In this document: piece by piece, positions 12,086 to 12,715 of the stretch
Position numbering within the stretch: position 1 is the first letter of the stretch
Layout: every line of letters begins with the position of its first letter
Source: Pseudomonadota bacterium
GTDB lineage: Bacteria; Pseudomonadota; Gammaproteobacteria; Competibacterales; Competibacteraceae
DNA: 12,715 nucleotides
NCBI GenBank assembly: GCA_018262135.1
Contig: JAGTSD010000012.1
Location: 1 to 12,715 of the forward strand
Reading direction: 5' to 3'
Notes under the pieces: generated by a model
What the model saw: the letters and a program-made list of their open reading frames with translations, nothing else
Database searches by the model: none
What the model was told of the DNA's origin: nothing
Made by a program: the position numbers and the translations under genes

Positions 12086-12715
12086 TCAGACCTCGCCGTA
12101 GCGCGCGCCAACGCCGATCCAGCGCCGAATCAGCGGTTCCACCCGGTCCGGATGGTCGCGCAACAGTGCGTCGGCAATGTGGCGGACGGCGTTCAGTAAA
12201 TCCTGATCGCGCAGCAGATCGGCGATCCGCAAAGTCTGCTCGCCGGTTTGGCGGGTGCCGAGCACCTCGCCGGGACCGCGCAGTTCCAGGTCGCGGCGGG
12301 CGATTTCAAAACCGTCGTTGCACTCTCGCAGCACCGCCAGCCGGGCTTGGGCGATTTGCGACAGCGGCGGCCGGTAAAGCAGCACGCAACTGCTTGGCTC
12401 CGCGCCGCGCCCGACCCGGCCCCGCAACTGGTGCAGTTGCGCCAAACCCAGCCGTTCGGCATTTTCGATAATCATCAGGCTGGCGTTGGCCACGTCCACC
12501 CCGACCTCGATCACCGTGGTAGCGACCAGCAAGTCCAGCTCGCCAGCCTTGAAGGCAGCCATCGTCGCTTCCCGTTCGGTGGCGGACAGACGCCCATGCG
12601 CCAGGCCGATCCGCAATTCGGACAGGATCGTGGTCAGCCGCTCCGCAGTGGCTGCTGCCGCCTGGCATTGCAGCGCCTCGGACTCCTCGATCAGCGGACA
12701 GACCCAGTACGCCTG
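12086..12715 (-). CDS. recG: ATP-dependent DNA helicase RecG (C-terminal part, 5' end off window)
   Basis: RecG remodels stalled replication forks and branch-migrates Holliday junctions. The window holds the last 209 residues, without a start. The reading frame enters at the right edge with QAYWVCPLIEESEALQCQAA. It continues with helicase motifs of the second RecA-like domain: LAHGRLSATERE (start about 12622), the LLVATTVIEVGVDVANASLMII segment (motif V region) and LAQLHQLRGRVGRG (motif VI, around 12415). The C-terminal RecG wedge-associated region follows with DGFEIARRDLELRGPGEVLGTRQ. It ends in RRWIGVGARYGEV, a length and ending normal for the family. No frameshift is seen. It is the first visible gene of a tight operon with gspA and gspB. 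Confidence 0.98.
   Translation of the reverse strand, partial: QAYWVCPLIEESEALQCQAAAATAERLTTILSELRIGLAHGRLSATEREATMAAFKAGELDLLVATTVIEVGVDVANASLMIIENAERLGLAQLHQLRGRVGRGAEPSSCVLLYRPPLSQIAQARLAVLRECNDGFEIARRDLELRGPGEVLGTRQTGEQTLRIADLLRDQDLLNAVRHIADALLRDHPDRVEPLIRRWIGVGARYGEV

Overview
The window looks like a chromosomal segment of a GC-rich Gram-negative gammaproteobacterium. The evidence is a lipopolysaccharide gene (kdsA), an FtsB of the gammaproteobacterial type, a MucD-like periplasmic protease, type II secretion accessory genes gspA and gspB, and a PilU-type pilus ATPase. The housekeeping order (accA, tilS, pyrG, kdsA, eno, ftsB) is also familiar from this class. A Chromatiales or Competibacter-like relative is possible, but that is only an impression from protein style. 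I see no rRNA, tRNA, CRISPR array, insertion sequence, integrase or prophage gene.

Layout. Positions 1-8526, all on the minus strand, hold a run of seven genes. In transcription order they are a mucD/degQ-type protease, accA, tilS, pyrG, kdsA, eno and ftsB. Gaps are 9 bp, 28 bp, 26 bp, a 4-bp ATGA overlap, 45 bp and 127 bp. The last gap, before ftsB, contains a plausible intrinsic terminator. FtsB runs off the left edge inside a tandem 39-bp repeat. Positions 8527-8815 are a divergent intergenic region with an AT-rich island, the likely promoter zone for the protease operon leftward and pilU rightward. pilU (plus strand) converges on a second minus-strand operon, recG (partial, off the right edge), gspA, gspB, whose genes are 3 bp and 0 bp apart.

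How the genes fit together. The first run mixes envelope biogenesis (accA for malonyl-CoA, kdsA for KDO, ftsB for septation, the protease for envelope protein quality) with central functions (CTP synthase, enolase, tRNA-Ile lysidine synthetase). CTP is consumed downstream of KdsA in making CMP-KDO, so the pyrG-kdsA coupling makes metabolic sense. gspA and gspB encode inner-membrane partners that help insert the type II secretin through the peptidoglycan. PilU is a type IV pilus retraction ATPase.

I do not see a convincing undescribed multi-gene system. The most unusual signals are smaller. FtsB has a long Pro/Ala/Lys tail built from near-identical 13-residue repeats. A short GC-rich palindromic repeat appears to be inserted in frame in the C-terminal domain of TilS. 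AccA has a Lys-Asp repeat tail. KdsA has the residues of the metal-dependent class rather than those of the E. coli enzyme.
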